A stretch of DNA of 64,000 nucleotides, taken from NCBI GenBank assembly GCA_016218365.1, contig JACREF010000009.1:1-64000 (forward strand). Reading direction: 5' to 3'. Source of the stretch: Gammaproteobacteria bacterium. Its GTDB lineage: Bacteria; Pseudomonadota; Gammaproteobacteria; SZUA-140. The translations under genes and the position numbers were made by a program. Positions within the stretch are counted from its first letter, which is position 1, and each line of letters opens with the position of its first letter. Under the pieces are notes generated by a model. That model was not told where the DNA came from. It was given only the letters and a program-made list of their open reading frames with translations, and did no database searches. Below are positions 9,683 to 17,157 of the stretch, piece after piece.

Positions 9683-9767
9683 ACTTAAAAAATACAACTA
9701 AACTTTTGATATGCGCGATCATTCACATGCCTGTTTCCCTGTATTTGGGCGGGCAAATAGGAGCATC

Positions 9768-10154
9768 ATGAAAAAAATGGATGATAATCTCAGTCTTTAT
9801 GCGGAATATAACAAAACTCTACGGGCGTGGCTTGTAGGTTTTGGGTTTGGCGTCCCTGCGCTCTTTATTATCGATAAAGCTGCTCAGGACAAACTCGTAG
9901 CAAATCAGGACGCGATATTTATAATCTCGCTTTTTATTATTGGTGCAGCAGCTCAGGTTTTCATGGCTCAACTGAATAAGATTGTGTCATGGTGCGCATA
10001 CTATAAACACGAAAAGGGACAGTCTAATGTTAATTGTGCCGTTTTATTTTTTTCTTCGCTAGAAAACTACTTTTTAATCGATGTACTACTTGATCTTTTA
10101 TCTCTGAGCGCTTTTGGATGGTCGATTTTCTTGATTGTTGGCCTATTCCTGTAA
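9768..10154 (+). CDS. Predicted multi-pass membrane protein, unknown
   Basis: The ATG at 9768 is preceded by AGGAG at 9759-9763, so it is preferred over the upstream in-frame ATG; this gives 128 residues. Four hydrophobic stretches are seen (about 20-36, 50-68, 85-100 and 105-126), with basic residues near the cytoplasmic ends. No family was recognised. It sits in the AT-rich cassette between the two palindromic repeats. Composition and isolation suggest a mobile or accessory gene. Confidence 0.55.
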   Translation: MKKMDDNLSLYAEYNKTLRAWLVGFGFGVPALFIIDKAAQDKLVANQDAIFIISLFIIGAAAQVFMAQLNKIVSWCAYYKHEKGQSNVNCAVLFFSSLENYFLIDVLLDLLSLSAFGWSIFLIVGLFL

Positions 10155-10176
10155 GAAAACTAATATGTAGAGCCAG

Positions 10177-10240
10177 CGTTATAGGGACGGAGGGATTATA
10201 TTTTGATCAAGTTCAGTTTTGTTCAATTAATAATCCCTCT
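10177..10240. repeat. AT-rich island palindromic repeat, copy 2
   Basis: This copy repeats GGACGGAGGGATTAT and the AT-rich loop of copy 1 with one inserted G. Its right arm is cut short after ATAATCCCTC. It is in the same orientation as copy 1, so the pair forms direct repeats about 985 bp apart around the pseudogene at 9319 and the membrane protein at 9768. Confidence 0.8.
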
Positions 10241-10256
10241 GAGCTGATCCAGATAT

Positions 10257-11582
10257 TTATTTCACTGCGGTGGTCACCCATCCCGCTACCGGGACAGTAA
10301 ATTCCTTGCGGATCTCCACGGCATCCATGGTTTGCACATCAAAGCCCGCGGACTTCAAGGAAGCGCGCACGTAGTCCGTGTCATGACTGTGGCGACCGTT
10401 GGGGTTGATCTGATAATTGCCATGGGCTGTTATGTCGCTGGCCTGTTCATGGGTGAAGATCAGCAGGCCACCTGGCCGCAGGGCGTTCGCGCTTACGGTA
10501 AAGACCTCGTCCAATGAGCCGAAGTAGATCAGTGTGTCGGCGATGACGATCACATCAAAGGCCGCTGGATGATCCAGCAAGAACCGGGTCAGCTCTGCCT
10601 TGTGCAGCGCGTTGTACACGCCACATTGCCGCGCAATCTCCAGCATTTTGGATGACAGGTCGACGCCGACCAGCTGGCGGGCGTAGGGCGCGATGCGAGG
10701 GCCGCATAAACCGGTGCCACAGCCGCCGTCGAGGATATCCAGTCTTTGTTCCGGTACACGGAACCTGGCGAGCGCCTGTGTGATGATGTCCGGACCTTTA
10801 TATGACAGATCCCCGACCAGTTTATCATCGAAGTTCTTTGCATAGTCATCAAAGGTTTCTTCAATATAGTCATCGGAGGCGCGTGCCGGGACGTTGACGC
10901 CGGAACAGGCGGCATACAGATGCAGCGCCGTGGCGTTCCCCGGCGCCTCGAACAACCATTGGCGGTATATCTCTGCTGCATCGGCAATCCGCCCCAGTTT
11001 GTAGTAGGCGATGCCCAGCATGTTTTTTGCTTTGCCGTCGTGCGGCTCCAGCACAAAGGCGCGGCAATAATATTCGGCCGCTTCGTTATCCTTGCCCTGT
11101 GCCGACAGCAGGGCGGCAAGATTATTCAGTGCGTGGGAAACTTCGGGGTTCAGCGCAATCGATGTCTCAAAGGCGGCGCAGGCCTCATCGAGCCGCTCGC
11201 AGCGTTGTAGCGCCGCGCCGAGGTTGTTCCATACATTGGCATCGGAGGGCTCAAGTGTCAGGGATTGTGAAAAGATCCCGGCGGCAGCGGCGAACTCGCC
11301 GCGTTCCATCAGCACATTGCCCAAGTCGTTGTACCAGGCCGGCTGCGGTGGCGACAGCTCGATCGAACGTATGATCATCGCCAGCGCGGCATCACTGCGA
11401 TCACGCTGATGCAGCAGGATGCCAAGAAAATGTAAAGCCGTGTGTTCATCCGGCGTGATGGAGAGAAGCTGTTGGTACACCGCCTCGGCCTCGTCCAGAC
11501 GACCATGCGTATGCATTTCTATCGCATAATCGAGCAGTTCTGACATGGTGGGTGGATTCTCCGCGGCATTGCTGTGCTCCAT
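10257..11582 (-). CDS. TPR-repeat SAM-dependent methyltransferase
   Basis: The 441-residue protein combines about six tetratricopeptide repeats (about 12-225; for example NVWNNLGAALQRCERLDEA) with a class I methyltransferase domain (about 235-440). Motif I reads LDILDGGCGTGLCGPRIAPY and the acidic loop after strand 2 is VGVDLSS; the later HEQ segment and GYNQ-like stretch complete the fold. The TPR part probably binds a protein or peptide partner. The substrate cannot be read from the sequence. It is a single gene, convergent with the AT-rich island and followed upstream by repeat copy B. Confidence 0.88.
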   Translation of the reverse strand: MEHSNAAENPPTMSELLDYAIEMHTHGRLDEAEAVYQQLLSITPDEHTALHFLGILLHQRDRSDAALAMIIRSIELSPPQPAWYNDLGNVLMERGEFAAAAGIFSQSLTLEPSDANVWNNLGAALQRCERLDEACAAFETSIALNPEVSHALNNLAALLSAQGKDNEAAEYYCRAFVLEPHDGKAKNMLGIAYYKLGRIADAAEIYRQWLFEAPGNATALHLYAACSGVNVPARASDDYIEETFDDYAKNFDDKLVGDLSYKGPDIITQALARFRVPEQRLDILDGGCGTGLCGPRIAPYARQLVGVDLSSKMLEIARQCGVYNALHKAELTRFLLDHPAAFDVIVIADTLIYFGSLDEVFTVSANALRPGGLLIFTHEQASDITAHGNYQINPNGRHSHDTDYVRASLKSAGFDVQTMDAVEIRKEFTVPVAGWVTTAVK

Positions 11583-11612
11583 TCGAGTCCTATTCCAGTC
11601 TCCGGAAAAACA

Positions 11613-11756
11613 GGGTCGGAGAGGAATGGTACTTACTTAAGCGTTTTTGATAGGAGGTAGCCTGGGTTGAACGGAGTGAAACCCGGGTTTCGCTGTCGCT
11701 CAACCCAGGCTACCCGCCGGCTACCTCCTTAAGTAAGTACCATTCGGGTCGGAGAG
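11613..11756. repeat. Composite palindromic repeat element, copy B
   Basis: The 59-bp core (11656-11714) has GGTAGCCTGGGTTGA and TCAACCCAGGCTACC arms. Outer inverted arms AATGGTACTTACTTAAG (from 11625) and CTTAAGTAAGTACCATT (ending about 11744) surround it. GGGTCGGAGAG occurs in direct orientation at both ends (11613 and 11746). About 95 bp are identical to the reverse complement of copy A. Confidence 0.85.
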
Positions 11757-11858
11757 ACATTGTTTTGCTGTTGGCAAGCTGACCTCAACCTGGGGATCAT
11801 TCACCTGGATTGTATAGGGCAGAGAGTCAAGCGACGGGTCATCTTATCACCTGTGATG

Positions 11859-12332
11859 TTAGCGATACATCGCGGGAAAAAACCGCCCAAGCAGCCAGTG
11901 ATCAACCGCAAGTTTGCCTAGTCCGCCGAGCATCAGCACCAGCAACATGATGCCCCAGGCCTGATGGTCATAGGCCGCGGCCGGGTCGAGGTCCGGGTAG
12001 CTGATGACGGCCATGATATTGAAGGCGAACAGCATCAGCGCGCTGAGGCGTCCGGCCAGTCCAATGATCAACAGCACGGGCAACACCAGTTCGATGAAGG
12101 TCGCGAGCCAGGCGGCCAGTTCCGGTGGCAGCAGCGGCACCTGGTATTCGTAGTTAAACAGGTACAGTGTCGAATCCCAGCTGGTGGTCTTCAAGTAACC
12201 AGACTTCAGGAAGGCCCAGCCGACCCATAGTCGCATGATCAGCAGGCCGAGCGGGGACAGCCAGTCCAGAATCCGCGCAGCATGCCGGGTCAGGCCAGCC
12301 AGTTGGTCAATCACAGGATGATGTACTTTCAT
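11859..12332 (-). CDS. DoxX family membrane protein of the bufferin cluster
   Basis: This 157-residue protein has about four membrane segments (about 25-45, 65-90, 90-115, 120-145) and fits the DoxX family. DoxX-like proteins accompany many bufferin clusters, where they are proposed to act in electron transfer or membrane redox steps; that role is not proven. Its ATG overlaps the bufC stop by 4 bp (ATGA). It is the last gene of the bufA-bufB-bufC-doxX operon on the minus strand. Confidence 0.85.
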   Translation of the reverse strand: MKVHHPVIDQLAGLTRHAARILDWLSPLGLLIMRLWVGWAFLKSGYLKTTSWDSTLYLFNYEYQVPLLPPELAAWLATFIELVLPVLLIIGLAGRLSALMLFAFNIMAVISYPDLDPAAAYDHQAWGIMLLVLMLGGLGKLAVDHWLLGRFFPAMYR

Positions 12333-13105
12333 GGTGTGTTCTCAATGATCATCAGCTCACTGAACAGCTGGCGCTGCAGACCGAACTGGATGACGCGGCT
12401 GATGGCGGAGGGGCCGGAGACCGCGTTCAGCAGTGTGCCGACACGGTGGCCGGCCGCCAGCAGCGCCAGCAGTCGATAGTGCGGCTCGTCCAGCCGTGTG
12501 ATCTCGACCTCGTCAAGATGGCGGTAGATGAGCAGTCTATCGCCGCCTGCGTTGAGGTCGATGGTGGGCACTTCATCGCTGTCAGCACGATTGGCCAGCC
12601 AGATGCGCAGCGCTGGATAATCTGAGCGTAGCAACCGCAACGCCGGTTGCATCGTGAACATCAGGTCGGCATAACCGCCGGCGGCAATACGTTGTTGCTG
12701 CACATCAGACAATGGTGCGCCGGCGCCGGCATGAAAGGCCTGGTGATAGGCCAGCTCCAGCCGTGCGACATCGGGCAGGTAGGGCAGTGGACGGGTCGGT
12801 GCAAACCCGCGCAGAAACTCAGGGAGGTGCGCGCCGAAGTGATGGATATTGCCGGAACGCGACGGCGCGTGTCCGGCATAGATCCGGGTCATTGCGGCAA
12901 AGAATTCATCGCCGACCAGCCGCCTGACCACCGGATATATCGCCGCCAGCGCGTCCTCGATGTTGATGCGGAAATTATTGCGGTAGGCCGTCAGCCGGCC
13001 GGGATTGAGCAAGGTGTCGTGCCACAGCGACTCATGCTGAGCCGCTGCGTGAGCGTCTACGATGGCCGACGCGAATTGCCGTTGCAGTTCAGGCAGTGAC
13101 AGCAT
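12329..13105 (-). CDS. BufC-like DUF2063 protein (RiPP modification partner)
   Basis: DUF2063 proteins (HvfC/BufC N-terminal domain) pair with DUF692 enzymes in bufferin and related RiPP systems and probably deliver the precursor to the modifying enzyme. The 258-residue protein starts MLSLPELQRQF, then has the typical YRNNFRINIEDALAAIYPVV block and the HHFGAHLPEFLRGF segment. The start at 13105 is chosen because GGAG lies 7 nt upstream and family members begin this way. It overlaps the DUF692 gene by 17 bp, so the two products are probably made in stoichiometric coupling. Confidence 0.9.
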   Translation of the reverse strand: MLSLPELQRQFASAIVDAHAAAQHESLWHDTLLNPGRLTAYRNNFRINIEDALAAIYPVVRRLVGDEFFAAMTRIYAGHAPSRSGNIHHFGAHLPEFLRGFAPTRPLPYLPDVARLELAYHQAFHAGAGAPLSDVQQQRIAAGGYADLMFTMQPALRLLRSDYPALRIWLANRADSDEVPTIDLNAGGDRLLIYRHLDEVEITRLDEPHYRLLALLAAGHRVGTLLNAVSGPSAISRVIQFGLQRQLFSELMIIENTP

Positions 13106-13994
13106 GGTCAGACTCCATGATCGACTGTGCGTGTTCTGCTTCACTGAGTAATACTTCCAGCGCGGGCAGGGCGGCGTCCCATTCGATCAGCACCGGGACG
13201 GAGGCCAGCCGTGGCATCGCAAAGCGGTACAATGCCCATACCTCATCGGAGACCCTCTGGTCATGGGTGTCGATGAGGAACGGCACGCCATCGATGACGC
13301 GCCGCGTGTGGCCGGCCAGATGGACCTCATCGACCAGCGCGGCCGGGATCGCGGCAAGATACTGCCGGGCATCGAAATGGTGATTGACGGCGCTGACATA
13401 GACATTGTTGATGTCGAGCAACAGCCGGCAGCCGCTGCGCCTTGCCAGTTCGGGCATGAATTCCCATTCCGGCATGGTCGAGTGGGTGTATTGCACATAG
13501 CTGGACAGGTTCTCGATCAAGAGCGGACGACCGAGAAAGTCCTGTGCCTGCTGAATCCGGTTGACCAGATGATTCAGCGCCTCTTCAGTATAGGGCAGTG
13601 GCAGCAGGTCATGCAGGTGCCGGCCATCGACCGAACACCAGGCCGCATGCTCCGACACCAGGGCCGGTTGCACACGTTCGATCAGTTGTTTGAGTTGGCG
13701 CAGATGTTCAAGATCGAGTGGATCGACGGAGCCGAGCGACAGGCCGACGCCATGCAGGCTCAGCGGGTAATGCTCGCGCAGCCGTTCCAGCCACGTCAGC
13801 GGCAGACTGCCCTCGCCAAAATAGTTTTCACTGTGCACCTCGAGCCAGCCGATGGCCGGCCGGGTCTGCAGCAGCGCGTGGTAATGTTCGGCGCGCAGGC
13901 CAATCCCGGCCGCGGCCGGGATGGTCTGGCTGGCCCCGGTAACGGATGTTACCCGGGGTGTCGCGGTCAGCGGGCTGGCCATTGCCCGGTTCAC
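13089..13994 (-). CDS. DUF692 multinuclear iron oxidase (BufB-like)
   Basis: DUF692 enzymes (MNIO family) use a multinuclear non-heme iron centre to modify cysteines in RiPP precursors; for bufferins, formation of thiooxazole-type groups that bind copper is established. This 301-residue protein shows the TIM-barrel pattern with candidate metal ligands in SLHGVGLSLGS, VSEHAAW, LLIENLSSYV, LLLDINNVYV, DEVHLAGH and LIDTHDQ. A GTG at 13994 overlaps the bufA stop (GTGA); an ATG 12 bp downstream is the alternative start. Its own end overlaps bufC by 17 bp. Confidence 0.94.
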   Translation of the reverse strand: MNRAMASPLTATPRVTSVTGASQTIPAAAGIGLRAEHYHALLQTRPAIGWLEVHSENYFGEGSLPLTWLERLREHYPLSLHGVGLSLGSVDPLDLEHLRQLKQLIERVQPALVSEHAAWCSVDGRHLHDLLPLPYTEEALNHLVNRIQQAQDFLGRPLLIENLSSYVQYTHSTMPEWEFMPELARRSGCRLLLDINNVYVSAVNHHFDARQYLAAIPAALVDEVHLAGHTRRVIDGVPFLIDTHDQRVSDEVWALYRFAMPRLASVPVLIEWDAALPALEVLLSEAEHAQSIMESDHAVTA

Positions 13995-14254
13995 ATCGAG
14001 GTCAGGCTGCCGTTGACGATCTTTTCGCAGGTGCCCTTGGGCACCAGCACGAATGCCGTCGCCAGCCCGTCGCGTTCTGCATGACCGGCGCAGGAATTCG
14101 ACGCGGTCTTGCAGTCATTCTTGCCGGCCTTGACGATGCCATAACATTTTTCCATATCGGCCTTGGCGGCCAAGGCCGGGCTGGCGGCGCCGAGCATGCC
14201 GACGGCGATGACCGTGGCCATCAATGCGGGAACGGTAATCTTCTGATGATTCAT
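13991..14254 (-). CDS. Bufferin precursor BufA1-type (DUF2282) protein
   Basis: This 87-residue exported RiPP precursor has a signal peptide of about 29 residues (ending ASPALA) and a mature part with four cysteines. The cysteines lie in EKCYG, NDCKT, NSCAG and GTCEK, which is the DUF2282/bufferin pattern. Modified bufferins sequester copper in the periplasm in studied bacteria. AAAGGAGA lies 6 nt before the ATG. The gene is first in the operon and has a candidate ECF promoter at 14342-14366. Whether this peptide binds copper or another metal cannot be read from the sequence. Confidence 0.93.
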   Translation of the reverse strand: MNHQKITVPALMATVIAVGMLGAASPALAAKADMEKCYGIVKAGKNDCKTASNSCAGHAERDGLATAFVLVPKGTCEKIVNGSLTSM

Positions 14255-14341
14255 GATGTCTCCTTTGTAAGCTGTGATTGAGATAAGCGCCGCGCCGCGG
14301 GTCCGGTGATGACCGTCGGGCGTGTCGCGTTCGGGGATGGA

Positions 14342-14366
14342 GACGCAGCAGCGGCGGGAATGTTAC
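14342..14366 (-). promoter_or_regulatory. Candidate ECF sigma promoter of the bufferin operon
   Basis: On the minus strand GTAAC (14366-14362), 16 bp, and CGTC (14345-14342) form an ECF-type -35/-10 pair. It would start transcription about 80 nt before the bufA ATG. The AAC-type -35 and CGTC-type -10 are common ECF promoter features; use by the sigma factor at 14631 is inferred. The same pair was not found upstream of the sigma gene itself. Confidence 0.5.
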
Positions 14367-14382
14367 AACAGCAGTGAAAAAA

Positions 14383-14634
14383 TTATTGCTTGTGATTCTG
14401 GTCGGCGCGGTGGGCCTTCAGCAGGCGCGCAAGCTGATCGTCAAGCTGTTTGGGATCAGTGGCTTGTTTGACGCGGGCCAGCGCAGCGATGGTCGTTGCC
14501 AGCTGGCGGATGAAGTTGCGGCAGTCGACGCAGATAAACAGGTGCAGCCGGAATTTGATCCGGTCCCAGCGCGACAGCCGGCGCTCCAGATAGTCGCTGG
14601 CGTGTGCATGGATGTCACGGCATTTGAACATCAC
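14383..14634 (-). CDS. Zinc-finger anti-sigma factor (zf-HC2)
   Basis: The 83-residue protein contains a ZAS/zf-HC2 motif: a cysteine near the N-terminus (FKCRDI) and HLFICVDC, which is the H-x3-C-x2-C signature. It lacks a membrane segment, so it is probably a soluble zinc-binding anti-sigma factor that holds the ECF factor encoded immediately upstream. Its start overlaps the sigma stop (GTG at 14634 or ATG at 14631), an arrangement typical of sigma/anti-sigma pairs. It could respond to metal or thiol stress, which would fit control of a metallophore cluster. Confidence 0.85.
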   Translation of the reverse strand: MMFKCRDIHAHASDYLERRLSRWDRIKFRLHLFICVDCRNFIRQLATTIAALARVKQATDPKQLDDQLARLLKAHRADQNHKQ

Positions 14635-15218
14635 TCGGGCTCACCCTTTTCAAAACGGTCGATCGTCTGCCACACCCGCAGCCGGGCCCGATGCAGCAGC
14701 ACTCGACAGTTAGACGCGCTGACATCGAGAATCTTACAGATGTCGTCGATCTCCAGCCCTTCGATGTCGCGCAGCAGCAACACCGCACGCTGGCCATCGG
14801 GCAGCCCCTGAAGGGCACCCTCCAGCGCCTGTTGCAACTGCTCGCTCTCGAGCAGCCGTTCCGGCGTGTCGTGATGCCAGTGGCCGCGCGGCTCGGACCA
14901 GTGGCCATCGGCCTTGAACAGGGTTTCGATGTCGGCGGCATCGCCGACCGCGACCGATCGGATCTCGTGGCGGCGCCGGCTCTTCGCGGTGTTGCTGACG
15001 ATCTGCAATATCCAGGTCTTCAGGCTCGACCGGCCCTCGAACTTCGGCAGGGCGCGCAACACCGCCAGCCAGGCATCCTGCACTACCTCCTCGGCGATGT
15101 CGCGGTCGATGATGCCGCGTGCAACGTACAGCATCAGCCCCTGATAGTCGCTGACCACCTGGCGGAAGGCGGCTTCATCACCGGCGATCAGCCTGTTGAC
15201 CAGTTCCTGTTCATGCAT
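14631..15218 (-). CDS. ECF RNA polymerase sigma factor
   Basis: This 195-residue sigma70-family ECF factor starts MHEQELVNRLIAGDEAAFR. Region 2 contains DIAEEVVQDAWLAVLRALP and LKTWILQIVSNTAKSRRR; region 4 contains LPDGQRAVLLLRDIEGLE and the helix-turn-helix DICKILDVSASNCRVLLHRAR. The ATG at 15218 is preferred because the longer frame runs through repeat copy C. It is co-encoded with the zinc-finger anti-sigma factor, and the next gene downstream is the bufferin operon. This matches sigma-factor-controlled bufferin loci known elsewhere, although the anti-sigma type differs from NrsF. Confidence 0.93.
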   Translation of the reverse strand: MHEQELVNRLIAGDEAAFRQVVSDYQGLMLYVARGIIDRDIAEEVVQDAWLAVLRALPKFEGRSSLKTWILQIVSNTAKSRRRHEIRSVAVGDAADIETLFKADGHWSEPRGHWHHDTPERLLESEQLQQALEGALQGLPDGQRAVLLLRDIEGLEIDDICKILDVSASNCRVLLHRARLRVWQTIDRFEKGEPE

Positions 15219-15305
15219 GATGCGATAGAGTAGGCCAGATCTGGTGGCAGAGACAAGTAGCAGACCTGCCGGCCTGGCATATGCACTGACGTGCCAAATA
15301 TTTAT

Positions 15306-15437
15306 GGTCAGAGTAGAATGGCACTTACTTAAGCGTTTTTGATAGGAGGTAGCCTGGGTTGAGCGACAGCGAAACCCGGGTTTCACTCCGTTCAACCCAG
15401 GCTACCTCCTTAAGTAAGTGCCATTCGGGTCAGAGTA
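15306..15437. repeat. Composite palindromic repeat element, copy C
   Basis: The same 59-bp core lies at 15348-15406. GGTCAGAGTA occurs in direct orientation at both ends (15306-15315 and 15428-15437), and the inner arms GGCACTTACTTAAG and CTTAAGTAAGTGCC are inverted. The core has the gagcgacagcgaaac order of copy A. It sits about 90 bp upstream of the ECF sigma gene start and could affect transcription there. Confidence 0.85.
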
Positions 15438-15693
15438 AAAATTTTTTCTCAATTGGACGCCGCATGGTGTCACTGCACTCTTTGCGTAGCACCACTGAAC
15501 TCAAACATTCTCCATGAGTAGTCGGTTGGCTTCATCCTTGGACAGAACAATCCAGACGTGCTCCCAGCCTCGGGAATATTTGCCGGCGCAGGACATCAAG
15601 ATTACCCGGGCCTGACGATTGCGATCCGGTACCACGAGGCCGCATAATGATCGTGGCGGGAGGACTTTGCTGGCAACTACATGGAGCGGCGTG
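15438..15693. other. Intergenic region without a supported gene
   Basis: Between repeat C and the lipoprotein gene nothing convincing is seen. A minus-strand reading frame (ending at 15501) has a protein-like tail (WEHVWIVLSKDEANRLLMEN), but it runs antisense into the lipoprotein gene and has no good ribosome-binding site, so it could be a decayed gene remnant. Confidence 0.4.
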
Positions 15694-16092
15694 ATGCGGG
15701 TATCTATTAAGCTGATGGTATTGATCGGGATGCTGGCCGTGTTGGCGGGTTGCGCCACGACCACGGCCGAAACCGGCAAGGTCGACCAGCTGACGGTCGG
15801 TACCGTGCAGCGCGAGATCAAGCTTGGCATGGCGAGTGCCGAGGTCGTCGAGGTGCTGGGGTCGCCGAACATCGTCACCACCGACGATGAGCGTAATGAG
15901 GTGTGGGTCTATGACAAGGTGTCGACCAACGTGTCGCGCTCCAGCAGTTCGGTCGGGGTCTGGCTGCTGGTATTCGGCGCCGGATCGTCATCGGCCAGCA
16001 GTTCACGCAGCCAGCAGACGCTGACCATCGTCATCAAGTTCGACGCCAACAAGAAGGTGCGTGACTTCTCCTATCACACCTCGCGCTTCTGA
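15694..16092 (+). CDS. Lipoprotein with SmpA/OmlA-like domain
   Basis: The 132-residue protein has a lipoprotein signal with lipobox LAGC, lipidated at C20. The region VGTVQREIKLGMASAEVVEV followed by LGSPNIVTTDD and VWVYDK resembles the beta-alpha-alpha SmpA/OmlA/BamE fold. Outer-membrane or periplasmic tethering is therefore likely. GGAG lies 7 nt before ATG 15694. It starts a run of four small envelope-protein genes; the function is not known. Confidence 0.82.
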   Translation: MRVSIKLMVLIGMLAVLAGCATTTAETGKVDQLTVGTVQREIKLGMASAEVVEVLGSPNIVTTDDERNEVWVYDKVSTNVSRSSSSVGVWLLVFGAGSSSASSSRSQQTLTIVIKFDANKKVRDFSYHTSRF

Positions 16093-16110
16093 GTGGCGGG
16101 GCGGTAAACG

Positions 16111-16641
16111 ATGCGACTGATCATGGCGGCACTGCTGCTGGCCCTGGCTGGCGGCTGCGCCACCGGGCCGGCGCTGCTGTTTGCCGTGCCGCCGGACAAT
16201 CTCGCGCAACGCCAGATACAGACCCGCGTGTTCGCGACCCAGGACGAGAAGCAGATCCTGGCGGCATCGGCGGCGGTGCTGCAGGACATGGGTTATACGC
16301 TGGAAGAATCCGAGACCCGGCTCGGGGTGCTGACCGCCTCGAAGATGGCCGATGCGACCAGCGGGGTGCAGATCGGCCTGGTGATCCTGTCGGTGATGCT
16401 GGACGGGGATCACCACCATCAGCAGGTCGCAGTCGACAAGGAACAGAAGATCCGCGCGACGCTGGTGGTGTTGCCGCGTCAGGGTGGCGACGGTTACGCG
16501 GTGCGGCTGACGCTGCAGCGCGTGGTGTGGAACACCGCCGGTCAGGTGTCACGCACCGAGACCATCAAGAACAATGAGGTGTACAGCGATTTCTTCGACA
16601 AGCTCGGCAAGTCGGTGTTTCTCGAGGCCCAGAGGCTGTAA
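16111..16641 (+). CDS. Lipoprotein of unknown function, paralog of the next gene
   Basis: The 176-residue protein has a lipoprotein signal with lipobox LAGGC (C16). The mature part begins LAQRQIQTRVFATQDEK, then QILAASAAVLQDMGYTLEES. The downstream protein at 16654 has a parallel segment (LQLRQIQTREYDAITKE, RALRAVLATMQDLDF), so the two are paralogs, probably from tandem duplication. A C-terminal motif FFDKLGKSVFLEAQ is matched by FFTSLDKSIFLLQN in the paralog. No enzyme motif is visible. Its spacing to neighbours (18 bp and 12 bp) suggests one operon. Confidence 0.82.
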   Translation: MRLIMAALLLALAGGCATGPALLFAVPPDNLAQRQIQTRVFATQDEKQILAASAAVLQDMGYTLEESETRLGVLTASKMADATSGVQIGLVILSVMLDGDHHHQQVAVDKEQKIRATLVVLPRQGGDGYAVRLTLQRVVWNTAGQVSRTETIKNNEVYSDFFDKLGKSVFLEAQRL

Positions 16642-16653
16642 CGGGATCAATCC

Positions 16654-17061
16654 ATGCGTTTTATAACGGCACTATCATTTGTTGTACTGTTGTCCGGCTG
16701 CGCGCCGCTCGACAGCCATGTCACGGAAGGGGCGAGCCAGCTGCAGCTGCGCCAGATCCAGACCCGTGAATACGATGCGATCACCAAGGAGCGGGCGCTG
16801 CGCGCGGTGCTCGCAACCATGCAGGATCTGGACTTTGTCATCGACAAGGCCGATCTCGATCTGGGTTCGGTCACCGGTACCCGGTTGTCGCATGTTGTCA
16901 TCAAGATGACGGTGATCGTCCGCGAGCGCGGCGCGGACGGCGTGGCGGTGCGCGCCAATGCCAACCTCAACGACCGGCCGGTCGAGAGCCCGGAGAGCTA
17001 CCAGAGTTTCTTCACCAGCCTCGACAAGTCGATCTTCCTGCTGCAGAACAAGGTCGACTGA
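16654..17061 (+). CDS. Lipoprotein of unknown function, paralog of the preceding gene
   Basis: This 135-residue protein is a shorter version of the lipoprotein at 16111. The lipobox is LLSGC with lipidation at C16. The RQIQTRE, MQDLDFVIDKADLDLGSVTG and FFTSLDKSIFLLQN segments align with the neighbour. It lacks the internal insertion around the histidine-rich DGDHHHQQ of the 176-residue paralog. The two may form a heteromeric outer-membrane complex; this is inference from tandem arrangement only. Confidence 0.8.
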   Translation: MRFITALSFVVLLSGCAPLDSHVTEGASQLQLRQIQTREYDAITKERALRAVLATMQDLDFVIDKADLDLGSVTGTRLSHVVIKMTVIVRERGADGVAVRANANLNDRPVESPESYQSFFTSLDKSIFLLQNKVD

Positions 17062-17157
17062 TCCGGGGTGGCGTGGCCGCGGTGGAACATTTGCCACTGT
17101 CCCAGCGTGTCAGGCTGCAGCATGCACAATTACAATAATCAATTGCGAGGAGGGATC

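Noticed and set aside
8810-10240. Prophage or classic toxin-antitoxin module
   Set aside because: No integrase, phage structural gene or recognisable toxin/antitoxin family; only AT content and flanking repeats point to transfer.
15501-15881. Minus-strand ORF with a protein-like C-terminal tail
   Set aside because: It runs antisense through the lipoprotein signal sequence, lacks a ribosome-binding site and has no recognisable family; at most a decayed remnant of 15501-15690.
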